Under the pieces are notes generated by a model. The model did no database searches and was not told where the DNA came from. It saw only the letters and a program-made list of their open reading frames with translations. From contig NZ_JAHXGQ010000003.1 in assembly GCF_019375475.1 (NCBI RefSeq), positions 62,001 to 126,000 on the forward strand: DNA of 64,000 nucleotides. The letters run 5' to 3'. Both the position numbers and the translations under genes were made by a program. Positions 52,508 to 60,386 of the stretch are shown here, piece by piece. Numbering within the stretch: the stretch's first letter is position 1; each line of letters begins with the position of its first letter. The stretch is from Saccharothrix obliqua. GTDB taxonomy: Bacteria > Actinomycetota > Actinomycetes > Mycobacteriales > Pseudonocardiaceae.

Positions 52508-53065
52508 CTACACGTGTTCCATCACCAGGACGACCGAAGTGCCCGTGGTCAGTGCCGAGCACGTGTGCGGCACGTCGCCGGGAAACACCAGGTAGTCCCC
52601 GGGTCCGAGTTCGACGGGCTCGTCGCTTGGCCCGGCGAGGACGCGGCCTCGGCTGACGATCATGTGCTCCACCGTGCCCGCCATGTGGGGCTCGGAGTCG
52701 CGGGGGCTGCCGGGTTCCACGTCGAGCACGTAGATGTCCCGGCGGACGCCCGGGGGACAGGACGCGAGCAGCGTGGCCGCGTAGTGGGCGCGCTCCGAGT
52801 GGATCGACGGCCCCTCGCCGGCGCGGATGACGCGCACGCGTGGCGTGGGCGGGTCCACCAAACGGCTGAACGGCACGCCCAGCGCCACGCCCAGCGCCCA
52901 CAGCGTCTCGACGCTCGGGTTGCCGCTGCCGGACTCCAGTTGGGACAACGTGGACTTCGCGATGCCCGCCCGCTTGGCGAGTTCGCTCAACGACAGCCCG
53001 GCACGGTCGCGCTCCCGGCGCAGCGAGGCGGCGATGACGTCCAGCGGCGCACCTGTGTTCGACAT
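52508..53065 (-). CDS. XRE-cupin transcriptional regulator
   Basis: This 185-aa regulator has an N-terminal XRE HTH (residues 12-66, LSLSELAKRAGIAKSTLSQL) and a C-terminal cupin_2 domain with GTVEHMIVSRGRVLAG and GPGDYLVFPGDVPHTCSA. Cupin regulators of this kind sense small molecules such as amino acids or polyamines. It is divergent from azlCD across 56 bases packed with two inverted repeats, so autoregulation and control of azlCD are likely. ATG 53065 starts MSNTGAPLDVIAASLRRERD; an upstream start at 53134 would run through the operator. Confidence 0.9.
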   Translation of the reverse strand: MSNTGAPLDVIAASLRRERDRAGLSLSELAKRAGIAKSTLSQLESGSGNPSVETLWALGVALGVPFSRLVDPPTPRVRVIRAGEGPSIHSERAHYAATLLASCPPGVRRDIYVLDVEPGSPRDSEPHMAGTVEHMIVSRGRVLAGPSDEPVELGPGDYLVFPGDVPHTCSALTTGTSVVLVMEHV

Positions 53066-53077
53066 AACAGTCCCATC

Positions 53078-53108
53078 GTTCGTCTTGACGAACAGTCTGC
53101 CACTGTTC
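53078..53108. promoter_or_regulatory. Twin palindromes in the azlCD/regulator promoter
   Basis: GTTCGTC (53078-53084) and GACGAAC (53087-53093) form one palindrome. GAACAGT (53090-53096) and ACTGTTC (53102-53108) form a second that shares the GAAC half-site. A TTGACG at 53085-53090 could be the azlC -35 box inside the first palindrome, so bound regulator would block transcription. Confidence 0.6.
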
Positions 53109-53121
53109 ATTTTAGAAGACG

Positions 53122-53802
53122 ATGCGTTCGACATGGCGAACCCAAGATCCGAAGCTGCTGCGCGACGTGGGCGCGGTGGCGGCCGGTGCTGCCGTCAACG
53201 GCGCGTCGTTCGGCGCGATCTCGGTCGCGGCCGGTCTGCCGTGGTGGATGCCGGTCGTCATGTCGCTGCTCGTGTTCGCGGGCGGCTCGCAGTTCATGGC
53301 GGTCGGGGTGGTCGCGGGTGGCGGCAGTCCGGCGGCGGCCGTGTTGGCCGGGCTCGTGCTGAACGCCCGCCACCTGCCGTTCGGGCTCGCGGTCGGCGAC
53401 GTGCTGGGTCGCGGGCTGCTCGCCCGCGTGGTCGGCAGCCACCTCCTGATCGACGAGACGGTCGCGTTCGCCATCGCCGAGCGCGACCCGGCACGGGCGC
53501 GGGCCGCCTACTGGTCGTGCGGCGTGGCGTTGTTCGCCGCGTGGAACGTGGCCGTGGTCGCCGGCGCGCTGGTCGGCCAGGCGATCGGCGACCCGGGCGC
53601 GTTCGGCCTGGACGCGGCGTTCCCCGCGGCCCTGCTCGCGCTCACGCTGCCCGCCCTCAAGGACCGCCGCACCCGCGACGCCGCCCTGCTCGGGTCGGCG
53701 ATCGCGCTGGCCGCCACGCCGTTCCTGCCGCCCGGCGTGCCCGTGCTGCTCGCGCTCGGCGGCCTGGTCGCGGCCCTGCGCCGGACGGAGGCCCGGACGT
53801 GA
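53122..53802 (+). CDS. azlC: AzlC-family branched-chain amino acid exporter, large subunit
   Basis: This 226-aa membrane protein has the AzlC signatures PWWMPVVMSLLVFAGGSQFM and LVLNARHLPFGLAVG and about six to seven helices. With AzlD it exports branched-chain amino acids or their analogues (known in B. subtilis for 4-azaleucine). ATG 53122 lies 7 bases downstream of an AGAAG sequence, a weak SD. The stop overlaps the azlD start by 4 bases. The upstream cupin regulator probably controls it. Confidence 0.93.
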   Translation: MRSTWRTQDPKLLRDVGAVAAGAAVNGASFGAISVAAGLPWWMPVVMSLLVFAGGSQFMAVGVVAGGGSPAAAVLAGLVLNARHLPFGLAVGDVLGRGLLARVVGSHLLIDETVAFAIAERDPARARAAYWSCGVALFAAWNVAVVAGALVGQAIGDPGAFGLDAAFPAALLALTLPALKDRRTRDAALLGSAIALAATPFLPPGVPVLLALGGLVAALRRTEART

Positions 53803-54107
53803 CGCTGACCGCCGTGCTGGTGCTCGCCGCGGGCACCTACGCGTTCCGGCTCGCCGGGCCGCTGCTGCGCGACCGGCTCCGGCTGCCGGACCGGGCCGGT
53901 GAGCTGATGTCGACGTCGGCGACCGTCCTGCTGGTCGCGCTCGTGGCGACCGCCTCGCTCACCAAGGGGCAGGGCTTCGCCGGGTGGGCGTTGCCGATCG
54001 GCGTGCTGGTCGGCGGCGTCGCGGCGTGGCGCAAGGCGCCGTTCGTGCTGGTCGTCGTCCTGGCCGCGGCGACCACCGCGGCACTCCGCTTCGCCGGGCT
54101 GCCCTAG
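53799..54107 (+). CDS. azlD: AzlD-family small transport subunit
   Basis: The 102-aa AzlD partner has three to four short membrane helices, with TYAFRLAGPLLRDRLRLPDR at the start and TVLLVALVATASLTKGQGFA further on. It completes the two-component exporter with AzlC. GTG 53799 lies on a GTGA overlap. Its stop (TAG, 54105-54107) and the stop of the convergent acyl-CoA oxidase-like gene share the bases CTAG, so no room for a terminator exists between the two. Confidence 0.9.
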   Translation: MTLTAVLVLAAGTYAFRLAGPLLRDRLRLPDRAGELMSTSATVLLVALVATASLTKGQGFAGWALPIGVLVGGVAAWRKAPFVLVVVLAAATTAALRFAGLP

Positions 54108-55942
54108 CCGAGGATCGGCGCGGCCAGCCGGCTCTCCGGCACGCCGAACGCGTCCACCAGCCGCCGGGCGTGGGGCCGCAGCTCGGCGCACAGCTCGTTC
54201 ACCGCCTGGGTGACCGCCTTCGACCGCGCGGGCGTGAGGCGGCCGTGCTCCAGGAACCACGCCCGGTCCGCCTCGATCACGCTCAACGCGTACAGGTCGC
54301 ACACCTTGTCCAGCAACGCGGTCGTCGCCTCGTCGCCGCACCGGTCCACAGCCGCGACGAACGCCTCCAGCACCACCCGGTCCACATGCGTCCGCGCCGC
54401 GTGCAGCAGGTGGTCCTGCGCGGCGTTGAACACGTCGAACGCGTTCGCCTCCGTCGCCGCCCGCAACCGCCGCGCCAGGCCCTCCAGCACGTGCCGCTCG
54501 CGGTCCTCGAACTGGCGCAACTGCCAACCCCGGTCCCGCAACGCGTCCGAACTGCCGCCGACCAACCGGTCCACGATGGCCCGCGCGGCGGTCCGCTCGA
54601 TCACCACGCCGACGAACTGGTCGGCCACGAAGCGCGCCATGCCCCACGGGTCCAGATCACCCACGTGGTCCCGGTAGCTGGTCAGCAGTCCTTTCGCGAC
54701 CAACTGGAGGAGGACGGTGTTGTCGCCCTCGAACGTCGTGAAGACATCCGTGTCCGCCTTCAGGTCCGCCAACAGGTTCTCGGAGAGGTACCCCGCGCCA
54801 CCGCACGCCTCCCGGCACGCCTGGATCGTCGCCGTCGCGTGCCACGTGGACACCGCCTTCAAGCCGGCGGCACGTGATTCCAGCTCCCGCTGCGCCCGGT
54901 CGTCGGACACGTCGTGCAGCGCGGACACCAGCTCCTCCTGGGCGAAGTGCAACGCGTAGGACGTCGCCAACGCGGGCAGCAACCGCCGCTGGTGGGCCAG
55001 GTAGTCCAGGACGACGACCTCCTCGCCGCTGCCGGGCCGCGTGAACTGCCGCCGCGCGAGCCCGTACCGGATCGCGATGGTCAACGCCCGCTTGGTCGCG
55101 CTGCCCGCACCGCCGGCCACGCTGATCCGGCCACGCACCAACGTCCCGAGCATCGTGAAGAACCGCCGCCCGTCACCCTCGACGGGGCTGGAGTACCGGC
55201 CGTCCTCGGACACCGCCCCGTAGCGGTCGAGCAGCGCCGAGCGCGGCACCCGCACGTGGTCGAACCACAGCCGCCCGTTGTCCACGCCGTTGAGCCCCGC
55301 CTTGGGGCCGCAGTTCTCGATCCGCACGCCCGGCAGGGGCGCACCCGACTCGTCGCGGATCGGCACCAGCAACGCGTGCACCCCGTAGGACCGCCCACCG
55401 GTGACCAACTGCGCGAACACCACCGCCATCCGCCCGTCACGGGCCGCGTTGCCGATGTAGTCCTTGCGCGCCTCGTCGTCCGGCGTGTGCACGACGAACT
55501 CCCGCGTCTCCGGGTCGTACGTCGCCGTCGTCCGCAGGCGCTGCACGTCCGAGCCGTGCCCGGTCTCCGTCATCGCGAAGCACCCCGGCAGCTCCAGGCT
55601 CATGATCGCCCGCAGGTAGCGGTCGTGGTGCTCCCGCGTGCCCAACGCCTGCACGGCGCCGCCGAACAGGCCCCACTGCACACCGGCCTTCACCATCAAC
55701 GACAGGTCGCCGAAGCCCAACGCCTCGAACGCGACCACCGACCCGCCGATGTCGGCCCGACCGCCGTACTCGACCGGGAAGCCGATCCGGGAGTACCCGC
55801 CCGCGGCCAGCACCCCGAGCTGTTCGAACACCTCCGCCCGGTCCGGCGCGCGCTCCGCCGGCAGCTTCGCCAGCAGGTCGATCGAGGATCGGCGCAACTC
55901 GGCCCAGCGGCCGTCGAGCAGGTCACGGAGTGCGTCAGCCAT
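54104..55942 (-). CDS. Acyl-CoA dehydrogenase/oxidase family protein
   Basis: This 612-aa protein is longer than acyl-CoA dehydrogenases (about 380) and matches the acyl-CoA oxidase layout. It has FAD segment CFAMTETGHGSDVQRLRTTA, the middle-domain RIENCGPKAGLNGVDNGRLW, GGAGYLSEN, and TFEGDNTVLLQLVAKGL (typical of acyl-CoA oxidases), plus a C-terminal helical domain. It should desaturate an acyl-CoA, reducing oxygen or an electron-transfer protein. ATG 55942 has AGG seven bases upstream; ATG 55948 is an alternative. It is divergent from an asparagine-type permease through a region with twin GTGTSACAC palindromes. Confidence 0.87.
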   Translation of the reverse strand: MADALRDLLDGRWAELRRSSIDLLAKLPAERAPDRAEVFEQLGVLAAGGYSRIGFPVEYGGRADIGGSVVAFEALGFGDLSLMVKAGVQWGLFGGAVQALGTREHHDRYLRAIMSLELPGCFAMTETGHGSDVQRLRTTATYDPETREFVVHTPDDEARKDYIGNAARDGRMAVVFAQLVTGGRSYGVHALLVPIRDESGAPLPGVRIENCGPKAGLNGVDNGRLWFDHVRVPRSALLDRYGAVSEDGRYSSPVEGDGRRFFTMLGTLVRGRISVAGGAGSATKRALTIAIRYGLARRQFTRPGSGEEVVVLDYLAHQRRLLPALATSYALHFAQEELVSALHDVSDDRAQRELESRAAGLKAVSTWHATATIQACREACGGAGYLSENLLADLKADTDVFTTFEGDNTVLLQLVAKGLLTSYRDHVGDLDPWGMARFVADQFVGVVIERTAARAIVDRLVGGSSDALRDRGWQLRQFEDRERHVLEGLARRLRAATEANAFDVFNAAQDHLLHAARTHVDRVVLEAFVAAVDRCGDEATTALLDKVCDLYALSVIEADRAWFLEHGRLTPARSKAVTQAVNELCAELRPHARRLVDAFGVPESRLAAPILG

Positions 55943-55980
55943 GACCATGCCTAACACAAGCGCGGCCGAGCCACCTTTCG

Positions 55981-56020
55981 GTGTCACACCCCGCGCGCAA
56001 ACCCGAACCGCGTGTGACAC
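55981..56020. promoter_or_regulatory. Twin GTGTSACAC palindromes in a divergent promoter
   Basis: GTGTCACAC at 55981-55989 and its reverse complement GTGTGACAC at 56012-56020 are each odd-length palindromes, together forming a perfect 9-bp inverted repeat with centres 31 bases apart. They lie between the acyl-CoA oxidase-like and permease genes; no regulator is adjacent. Confidence 0.55.
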
Positions 56021-56087
56021 TCATAACATCAAATCTTCCTCAAGCATGAAACGCGGGCAAACCCACAACCACTAACGTTCGGCCACC

Positions 56088-57479
56088 ATGAATGAGCAGA
56101 GGGCAACGGAGCCGGACGCCGACGGCTACACCAAAGCGCTCACGAAGCGCCAAGTGCAGATGATCGCCATCGGCGGCGCGATCGGTGTCGGGTTGTTCCT
56201 GGGCGCGGGTGGGCGGCTCGCGCAGGCCGGACCGTCACTCGTCCTCGCCTATGCCGCGTGCGGTGTGGCCGCTTTCTTCGTGATGCGCGCGCTGGGCGAG
56301 TTGGTGCTGCACCGGCCGACCGCGGGCAGTTTCGTCGAATACGCGCGCGAGTTCATCGGACCGTGGGCCGGTTTCACCTCCGGGTGGATGTACTGGGTGA
56401 ACTGGGCGATGACCGGCATCGCCGAGATCACGGCAGTGGCCATCTACGTGCACCGATGGCTGCCGGACCTGCCCCAGTGGGTGACCGCCCTGGTCGCGCT
56501 CGGCGCGCTGGTCACCATCAACCTCCTGTCGGTGAAGCTGTTCGGCGAACTGGAATTCTGGTTCAGCGTGGTGAAGGTCACGGCCATCGTCGTGTTCCTG
56601 TTCACCGGTCTCGCCCTGGTGATCGGCAGCGCGGACATCTCCGGTCACCAAGCGGGCGTGCACAACCTGTTCGACAACGGCGGTGTGTTCCCGGTCGGGA
56701 TCGGTATCGCCCTGATGACGCTCCAGGCAGTCGTCTTCGCCTACTCCGCCATCGAACTCGTCGGCATCGCCGCCGGTGAAACGGCCAATCCGCGCGAAGT
56801 GCTGCCGAAGGCCATCAACGGCGTCGTGTACCGCATCGGCATCTTCTACGTCGGTTCCGTCCTGCTGCTCGCGATGCTGTTGCCGTGGCACCTCTACAGC
56901 GGTGCCGAGAGCCCATTCGTCACGGTGTTCTCGGCGCTCGGCATCGGTGGTGTCGGTGACGTCATGAACGCGGTCGTCCTCACCGCCGCGCTGTCCTCGT
57001 GCAACTCCGGCCTCTACTCCACGGGCCGCATCCTGCGCTCCCTCGCGCAGAAGGGCGAGGCTCCCGCGTTCGCCGGTCGGATGAACTCCCGGCACGTCCC
57101 GTACGGCGGCATCCTGTTCACGTCCGTCGCCTACCTGGCCGGCGTGGTGCTGAACTACATCGTGCCCAAGGAGGCGTTCGACATCGCGATCGCGATCGCT
57201 TCCCTGGGTGTCGTCGCGACGTGGGCGACCCTCATCGTCTGCCAGCTCAGGCTGCGGCAGGCCGCGCTGCGCGGCGAACTCACCAGGCCCGCTTACCGGA
57301 TGCCCGGCGCGCCTTACACGGGTTACGCGACGCTCGGGTTCCTCGCCCTGGTCATCGTGCTGATGGCGTTCGCGGGCACCGCCGAGCGCATCGCGTTCTG
57401 GTCCATCCCCGTACTGGCCGTCGTGCTGTTCGCGGGCTGGCGAGCCGTCCGCCCGCACCCGTCCCGAGTGGGCCGCTGA
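56088..57479 (+). CDS. Amino acid permease, L-asparagine (AnsP) type
   Basis: The 463-aa transporter belongs to the AAT family of the APC superfamily, with 12 membrane helices from residue 22 on. The first helix region KRQVQMIAIGGAIGVGLFLG and the LGELVLHRPTAGSFVEYARE and GWMYWVNWAMTGIAEITAVA blocks match AnsP-type L-asparagine permeases closely, in contrast to the more general GABA/lysine members. No asparaginase gene is adjacent. ATG 56088 lacks an SD. The upstream palindromes may control it. Confidence 0.87.
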   Translation: MNEQRATEPDADGYTKALTKRQVQMIAIGGAIGVGLFLGAGGRLAQAGPSLVLAYAACGVAAFFVMRALGELVLHRPTAGSFVEYAREFIGPWAGFTSGWMYWVNWAMTGIAEITAVAIYVHRWLPDLPQWVTALVALGALVTINLLSVKLFGELEFWFSVVKVTAIVVFLFTGLALVIGSADISGHQAGVHNLFDNGGVFPVGIGIALMTLQAVVFAYSAIELVGIAAGETANPREVLPKAINGVVYRIGIFYVGSVLLLAMLLPWHLYSGAESPFVTVFSALGIGGVGDVMNAVVLTAALSSCNSGLYSTGRILRSLAQKGEAPAFAGRMNSRHVPYGGILFTSVAYLAGVVLNYIVPKEAFDIAIAIASLGVVATWATLIVCQLRLRQAALRGELTRPAYRMPGAPYTGYATLGFLALVIVLMAFAGTAERIAFWSIPVLAVVLFAGWRAVRPHPSRVGR

Positions 57480-57551
57480 CCACCGCACGGCACCGGCAGC
57501 AGCACCGTTCACCTACGCTGATGGGGTAATTCACCAGGGAGGAAACGAGCT

Positions 57552-58157
57552 GTGTCCGTCGTAGGTGTCCTCGCCCTCCAGGGCGACGTCCGTGAGCACC
57601 TCGTGGCGCTGGCCGAGGCCGATGTGCTGGCCCGCCCGATCCGCCGCCCCGAGGAACTGGCCGAGGTGGACGGCGTCGTGCTGCCGGGTGGCGAGTCGAC
57701 GGCGATCAGCCGGCTGCTCGCGACGTTCGAGCTGCTGGAGCCGCTGCGTGCCCGGATCAAGGAGGGGATGCCCACCTACGGCTCGTGCGCCGGCATGATC
57801 CTGCTCGCCGACCGGGTCCTCGACGGGCGGCCCGACCAGCACCAGCTGGGCGGGCTGGACATCGTCGTGCGGCGCAACGCGTTCGGCCGGCAGGTGGACT
57901 CGTTCGAGGCGGAGCTGGACTTCACCGGGGTGGGAGACGTGCACGCGGTGTTCATCCGCGCCCCGTGGGTGGAAAGCGCGGGGGAGGGCGTGGAAGTGCT
58001 CGCCAAGGTCCCCGAATCCGCCGAAGCGGGGGACGCCGCCGGTAGGATCGTCGCGGTTCGGCAGGGGCACGTGCTCGCCACCTCGTTCCACCCGGAACTG
58101 ACCGGCGACGGGCGCGTGCACCGCCATTTCGTGGACATGGTCCGTGCCGCGGGCTGA
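57552..58157 (+). CDS. pdxT: Pyridoxal 5'-phosphate synthase, glutaminase subunit PdxT
   Basis: This 201-aa class I glutaminase supplies ammonia to PdxS. The family motifs are [17 protein letters not shown] (oxyanion region, about 45-50), [11 protein letters not shown] (nucleophile Cys79) and SFHPELTGD (His180, Glu182). GTG 57552 has GGGAGGA about eight bases upstream. It is followed 18 bases later by yebC. Its partner pdxS is 6.4 kb upstream, a split arrangement that matches the insertion of accessory genes. Confidence 0.96.
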   Translation: MSVVGVLALQGDVREHLVALAEADVLARPIRRPEELAEVDGVVLPGGESTAISRLLATFELLEPLRARIKEGMPTYGSCAGMILLADRVLDGRPDQHQLGGLDIVVRRNAFGRQVDSFEAELDFTGVGDVHAVFIRAPWVESAGEGVEVLAKVPESAEAGDAAGRIVAVRQGHVLATSFHPELTGDGRVHRHFVDMVRAAG

Positions 58158-58175
58158 GCACCAGACGGAGGAGAA

Positions 58176-58928
58176 ATGAGCGGCCACTCAAAGTGGGCGA
58201 CCACCAAGCACAAGAAGGCCGCAATCGACGCCAAACGCGGCAAGCTGTTCGCGCGGCTCATCAAGAACATCGAGGTCGCGGCCCGCACCGGCGGGAGCGA
58301 CCCGGACGGCAACCCCACCCTGTACGACGCCATCCAGAAGGCGCGCAAGAACTCCGTGCCCCTGGACAACATCGAGCGCGCCCGCAAGCGCGGCGGTGGT
58401 GAGGAAGCCGGCGGCGCCGACTGGCAGACCATCATGTACGAGGGCTACGGACCCAACGGCGTGGCCGTGCTGGTCGAGTGCCTGACCGACAACCGCAACC
58501 GCGCGGCCTCCGAGGTCCGCACCGCGATGACCCGCAACGGCGGCAGCATGGCCGACCCGGGCTCGGTCTCCTACATGTTCACCCGCAAGGGCGTGGTGAT
58601 CGTGCCGAAGGGCGACCTGGCCGAGGACGACGTCCTCATGGCCGTCCTGGACGCCGGCGCGGAAGAGGTCAACGACCTGGGCGAGAGCTACGAGGTGGTC
58701 AGCGAGGCAGGCGACCTGGTAGCAGTCCGCAAGGCCCTCCAGGACGCGGGTTACGACTACGAGAGCGCGGAAGCCAACTTCCTCCCGTCGGTCTCCGTCC
58801 AACTGGAAGCCGAGGGCGCCCGGAAGATCTTCAAGCTGATCGACGCGCTGGAAGACTGCGACGACGTGCAGAACGTCTACGCCAACTTCGACGTCTCGGA
58901 CGAGGTCATGGCGGAAGTAGACGCCTAA
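58176..58928 (+). CDS. yebC: YebC/PmpR-family DNA-binding or translation-associated protein
   Basis: The 250-aa YebC protein begins [20 protein letters not shown] and keeps [39 protein letters not shown] and [12 protein letters not shown]. YebC relatives act as regulators of quorum or DNA-repair genes and, in recent work, aid ribosomes at difficult motifs. In many actinobacteria it precedes ruvC; here no ruvCAB follows, and the next 495 bases hold repeats. ATG 58176 has GGAGGAG before it. Confidence 0.95.
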   Translation: MSGHSKWATTKHKKAAIDAKRGKLFARLIKNIEVAARTGGSDPDGNPTLYDAIQKARKNSVPLDNIERARKRGGGEEAGGADWQTIMYEGYGPNGVAVLVECLTDNRNRAASEVRTAMTRNGGSMADPGSVSYMFTRKGVVIVPKGDLAEDDVLMAVLDAGAEEVNDLGESYEVVSEAGDLVAVRKALQDAGYDYESAEANFLPSVSVQLEAEGARKIFKLIDALEDCDDVQNVYANFDVSDEVMAEVDA

Positions 58929-59001
58929 CCCGGCGCTGGAGCGCCTACCCGATGCCGGAGCGCCTAACCCGGCGCCAACCCGGCGCCGGAGCGGCAAAGC
59001 C

Positions 59002-59119
59002 GGTACCCGAAGCGGTGCCGGCGCTCGGACCGGTGCCGGTACCCGAACCGGTGCCGGCGCTCGAACCGGTGCCGGCGCCCGGACCGGTGCCGGCACCGAA
59101 GCTGGTGCCGGCGCTCAGC
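59002..59119. repeat. 18-bp tandem repeat array
   Basis: The core GGTGCCGG recurs at 59014, 59032, 59050, 59068, 59086 and 59104, exactly 18 bases apart, preceded by a partial GGTACC copy. Units vary at three to five positions, for example CCGGTGCCGGCGCTCGAA. Read in frame it gives PVPALE-like hexapeptides, but no start site or gene frames it. Confidence 0.85.
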
Positions 59120-59204
59120 TTCGGCCAGGTGCCTCAAGTCCGGCGGGCGGGGTCGGACGGACGTTGGGGAATGGTCCATGCGGCCACGCCGCACACCCCA
59201 CCCC

Positions 59205-59337
59205 GCTGCGTGTCATCCCCGTATGGCCTGCGCGCCAGCGAACCGCGCTCGTTCCCAGGGCGCAAACACGCACTTCGTTTGCGCCCTGGGAACGAGGGTG
59301 GTTGTCTTGACCAGGCCATACGGGGATGACACGCAGC
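59205..59337. repeat. Nested long inverted repeat (133 bp)
   Basis: The outer arms, 59205-59230 and 59312-59337, are perfect 26-bp inverted repeats (left arm begins GCTGCGTGTCATCCCC). The inner arms, 59248-59267 (CTCGTTCCCAGGGCGCAAAC) and 59277-59296, are perfect 20-bp inverted repeats around a 9-base loop. The 15-17 bases between the arms pair poorly. The whole could extrude as a cruciform or fold as one long RNA hairpin. A further short inverted repeat, CTTGGC/GCCAAG, lies at 59356-59372. Confidence 0.9.
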
Positions 59338-59423
59338 CCGCCTTTGATCGTCATCCTTGGCGGCCTGCCAAGCGGCGAGCGTCCGTCCTTGCACCGCCCC
59401 ACCCGACCCCCACCCCCCACCCC

Positions 59424-59951
59424 ATGCACAATGGCCCGGTGTCGAGTCCCGCGCTGAACCCCCAGGAATCGAACCTCCGAGACTGGCTGTTCGACCAGGC
59501 CGAACGCCACGGCCACGCGGTCGTCACCGTCCCCGAGGACGCCGAGGGCGCGGGTTACTCCTTCTCCGTGGGCGCGTGGCGGAGATTCGGCGTGGCGGAG
59601 GCGGTGGTGCTCGGCCTGCCGACCGAGATGGCGCAGGTCCTCATCCGGGCCTACGTGGACCGCGCCAGCCGGGGCGAGCGCTTCCTCCCGGGCAAGCTCT
59701 ACCACGACTTCTTCGACGGGGTCCCGATCACCTTCGAGCGGGTCTTCAAGGGCTTCTACCCGGAGTTCTTCGGCAGCGCCTTCCTCCTCTACGGCAAGGG
59801 CGACTTCCCGGCCGTGCAGATCATCATCCCGACCGCCGACGGCCAGTGGCCGTGGCACCCGAACGCGCCCGCCGGTTTCGCGGACTGGCAACTGGTGCTC
59901 ACCGAGAGCGGCCTGCCGGAGAGCTGGACGCCGGGGCACAACGGGCCTTGA
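59424..59951 (+). CDS. DUF4262 domain protein
   Basis: This 175-aa protein fits DUF4262. It begins NLRDWLFDQAERHGHAVVTV, then has GAGYSFSVGAWRRFGVAEAV and RGERFLPGKLYHDFFDGVPI, with an aromatic WPWHPNAP segment near the end. It appears cytosolic and its function is unknown. ATG 59424 has no visible SD; GTG 59439 is an alternative five codons in. The gene begins just after the repeat-rich region. Confidence 0.75.
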   Translation: MHNGPVSSPALNPQESNLRDWLFDQAERHGHAVVTVPEDAEGAGYSFSVGAWRRFGVAEAVVLGLPTEMAQVLIRAYVDRASRGERFLPGKLYHDFFDGVPITFERVFKGFYPEFFGSAFLLYGKGDFPAVQIIIPTADGQWPWHPNAPAGFADWQLVLTESGLPESWTPGHNGP

Positions 59952-60042
59952 GCCGCAGGTCGGCCCGCCGAGGTTGTCCGGCGATCGTTGTCAGCCCGAA
60001 CACCGTCGACACCGGACAACCGGACCGCGCTATCAAGTAGTG

Positions 60043-60210
60043 GTGCGAGCGTCGGGGGACTTCGCACAGCCGCAAGGGGGAGCACGTCCCGTTCTCGTGA
60101 AGGCGGGGAGCTTCGCGGGGACGGGACGTGCCGGCTTGGCCGCGGGACGCGCCCCGTCCGCGGTCAAGGAACAGGTCGCAGGGGGGACCTCGGATGGGTC
60201 CCCCCTGCGA
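60043..60210 (+). ncRNA. Candidate structured RNA of four stem-loops
   Basis: Four stems occur in series. Stem 1 is GTGCGA (60043-60048) with TCGCAC (60062-60067). Stem 2 is GCACGTCCCGT (60082-60092) with ACGGGACGTGC (60121-60131), whose loop holds a smaller GTGAAG/CTTCGC stem. Stem 3 is CCGCGGGACG (60140-60149) with CGTCCGCGG (60155-60163), one bulge. Stem 4 is the perfect 14-bp TCGCAGGGGGGACC/GGTCCCCCCTGCGA. The last resembles a terminator, so a + strand RNA ending near 60215 is possible. The strand is uncertain, and no known RNA family was recognised. Confidence 0.35.
60176..60210. terminator. Perfect 14-bp terminator-like hairpin
   Basis: TCGCAGGGGGGACC (60176-60189) and GGTCCCCCCTGCGA (60197-60210) are exact inverted arms around TCGGATG. 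It sits between convergent genes and could end transcripts on either strand. Confidence 0.7.
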
Positions 60211-60386
60211 CAAAACCGCTGGGTTCTCCTGCGACAAATCGGGGTACAGCGCAGAAGCGCCCAGCAGCCACCCGGCACCACAACCCCAGCACCACAACGC
60301 CCCAGCACCACTGACAGACCTGACCGCGGAAGCACCCGCCCCCTACCGCAGCACCCCCACCCACCTTGACCAACACACCCACACGA

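Larger units (their letters stand above)
58929..59423. other. Gene-free repeat region downstream of yebC
   Basis: These 495 bases hold three repeat structures: degenerate repeats of about 19-20 bases around GCCTAACCCGGCGC at about 58923-58995, an 18-bp tandem array at 59002-59119, and a 133-bp nested inverted repeat at 59205-59337. Open frames across the region exist on both strands but follow the repeats and have no family signal. Confidence 0.6.
59952..60386. other. Intergenic region with several hairpins
   Basis: Between the convergent DUF4262 and DinB-like genes lie 435 bases. GGTTGTCCGG (59972-59981) pairs with CCGGACAACC (60012-60021). From 60043 to 60210 four more stems follow in close order (listed as an ncRNA candidate). 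From 60215 to 60386 nothing is recognised except direct CTGCGACAAA copies near 60205 and 60229. Confidence 0.6.

Noticed and set aside
59002..59119. The 18-bp tandem array as a CRISPR
   Set aside because: Units are contiguous with no spacers and the period is far too short; no cas genes are nearby.
59178..59951. A longer start for the DUF4262 gene that runs through the nested inverted repeat
   Set aside because: The added residues are the translation of the palindrome, and both strands give similar sequence; the DUF4262 fold begins after 59424.
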